Source: an uncultured Bacteroidales bacterium
GTDB taxonomy: Bacteria; Bacteroidota; Bacteroidia; Bacteroidales; UBA932
Assembly: GCA_949296645.1 (NCBI GenBank)
Contig: CASFPH010000017.1
Location: 1-41,634 of the forward strand
Length of the DNA: 41,634 nt
Direction of reading: 5' to 3'
Shown: positions 41,437 through 41,634 of the stretch, piece by piece
Position numbering within the stretch: the first letter of the stretch is position 1
How the letters are laid out: every line of letters begins with the position of its first letter
The notes under the pieces: generated by a model
Told to the model about the DNA's origin: nothing
The model's database searches: none
What the model saw: only the letters and a program-made list of their open reading frames with translations
Made by a program: the position numbers and the translations under genes

Positions 41437-41535
41437 CACTTTTTTATTTCTAAATGTTAAAGATTTCCGAAGTATGTAAAACTGCAGCCAAAACGGATAA
41501 TACAGAACAGGATGTTGCTTGAGGCAGTAAATTAA

Positions 41536-41572
41536 AAAGGGGGTGACCCAAAAGGTCACACTCTCTTTTTTC
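41536..41572. terminator. Probable bidirectional terminator near the right edge
   Basis: GTGACC (41543-41548) pairs with GGTCAC (41554-41559), extended by purine/pyrimidine tracts and flanked by an A-run and a T-run. It probably ends a gene lying beyond the window. To its right, CCCAC-TATC-GTGGG (41610-41623) is another small hairpin. I see no gene in 41377-41634. Confidence 0.6.
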
Positions 41573-41634
41573 ATTATATAATACGGTCAGGATGACTTCG
41601 GAAACCCCTCCCACTATCGTGGGTCCTTCCCTGT

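Noticed and set aside
41389-41574. Small minus-strand ORF upstream of the ATPase operon.
   Set aside because: It covers the operon promoter and a terminator hairpin and has no recognisable protein features.

Overview
The window looks like a chromosomal segment from an anaerobic member of the Bacteroidales (Bacteroidota). The evidence is a SusC/SusD pair under an ECF sigma factor and a FecR anti-sigma factor, a V/A-type ATPase operon with a DUF2764 protein, a monomeric [FeFe] hydrogenase, and promoters of the TTTG / TAnnTTTG type typical of this phylum. The genus cannot be fixed from the sequence alone. I see no rRNA, tRNA, CRISPR array, transposase, integrase or phage gene.

Layout: (1) 1-1139 holds a tandem array of a 246-bp repeat followed by an 18-bp minisatellite that runs into the 3' end of cstA. 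(2) 1116-2543 is cstA, divergent from an exbB-exbD-tonB operon (2628-4591) that energises outer-membrane transport. (3) 4692-10672, minus strand, is metY-metX-thrA-asd. These four genes encode all the steps from aspartate to homocysteine, behind a structured leader of about 310 nt that contains a tiny Met-rich reading frame. (4) 11102-12520 is a group-B-like [FeFe] hydrogenase, divergent from the met operon. (5) 12585-13823 is serB. (6) 13920-24943 is a regulated outer-membrane locus: an ECF sigma gene diverges from tlpA1-fecR-susC-susD-tlpA2-tlpA3, in which three exported thioredoxin-fold proteins surround a signalling SusC (with an STN domain) and a cysteine-rich SusD. (7) 25042-26972 is an LpxH-like phosphoesterase and a glycosyltransferase whose conserved start region precedes its first ATG. 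(8) 27035-27757 is a second array of the same 246-bp repeat. (9) 27981-33942 holds housekeeping genes: fba, gmk-nadD, panB-rluA and dnaK. (10) 34187-41376, minus strand, is a V/A-type ATPase operon in the order E, DUF2764, A, B, D, I, K.

The most unusual features are four. The first is the repeat family: every copy has a core of exactly 77 bp bounded by 11-bp inverted repeats. The cores recur every 246 bp in two arrays 26 kb apart, and one solitary core lies in inverted orientation between dnaK and the ATPase operon. The second is the Met-codon-rich leader ORF and hairpins before metY. The third is the SusCD locus carrying three TlpA-like proteins. The fourth is the glycosyltransferase whose expected ATG is ACG.

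All assignments come from reading sequence motifs. No database search was run, so family names rest on recognised motifs and gene context.
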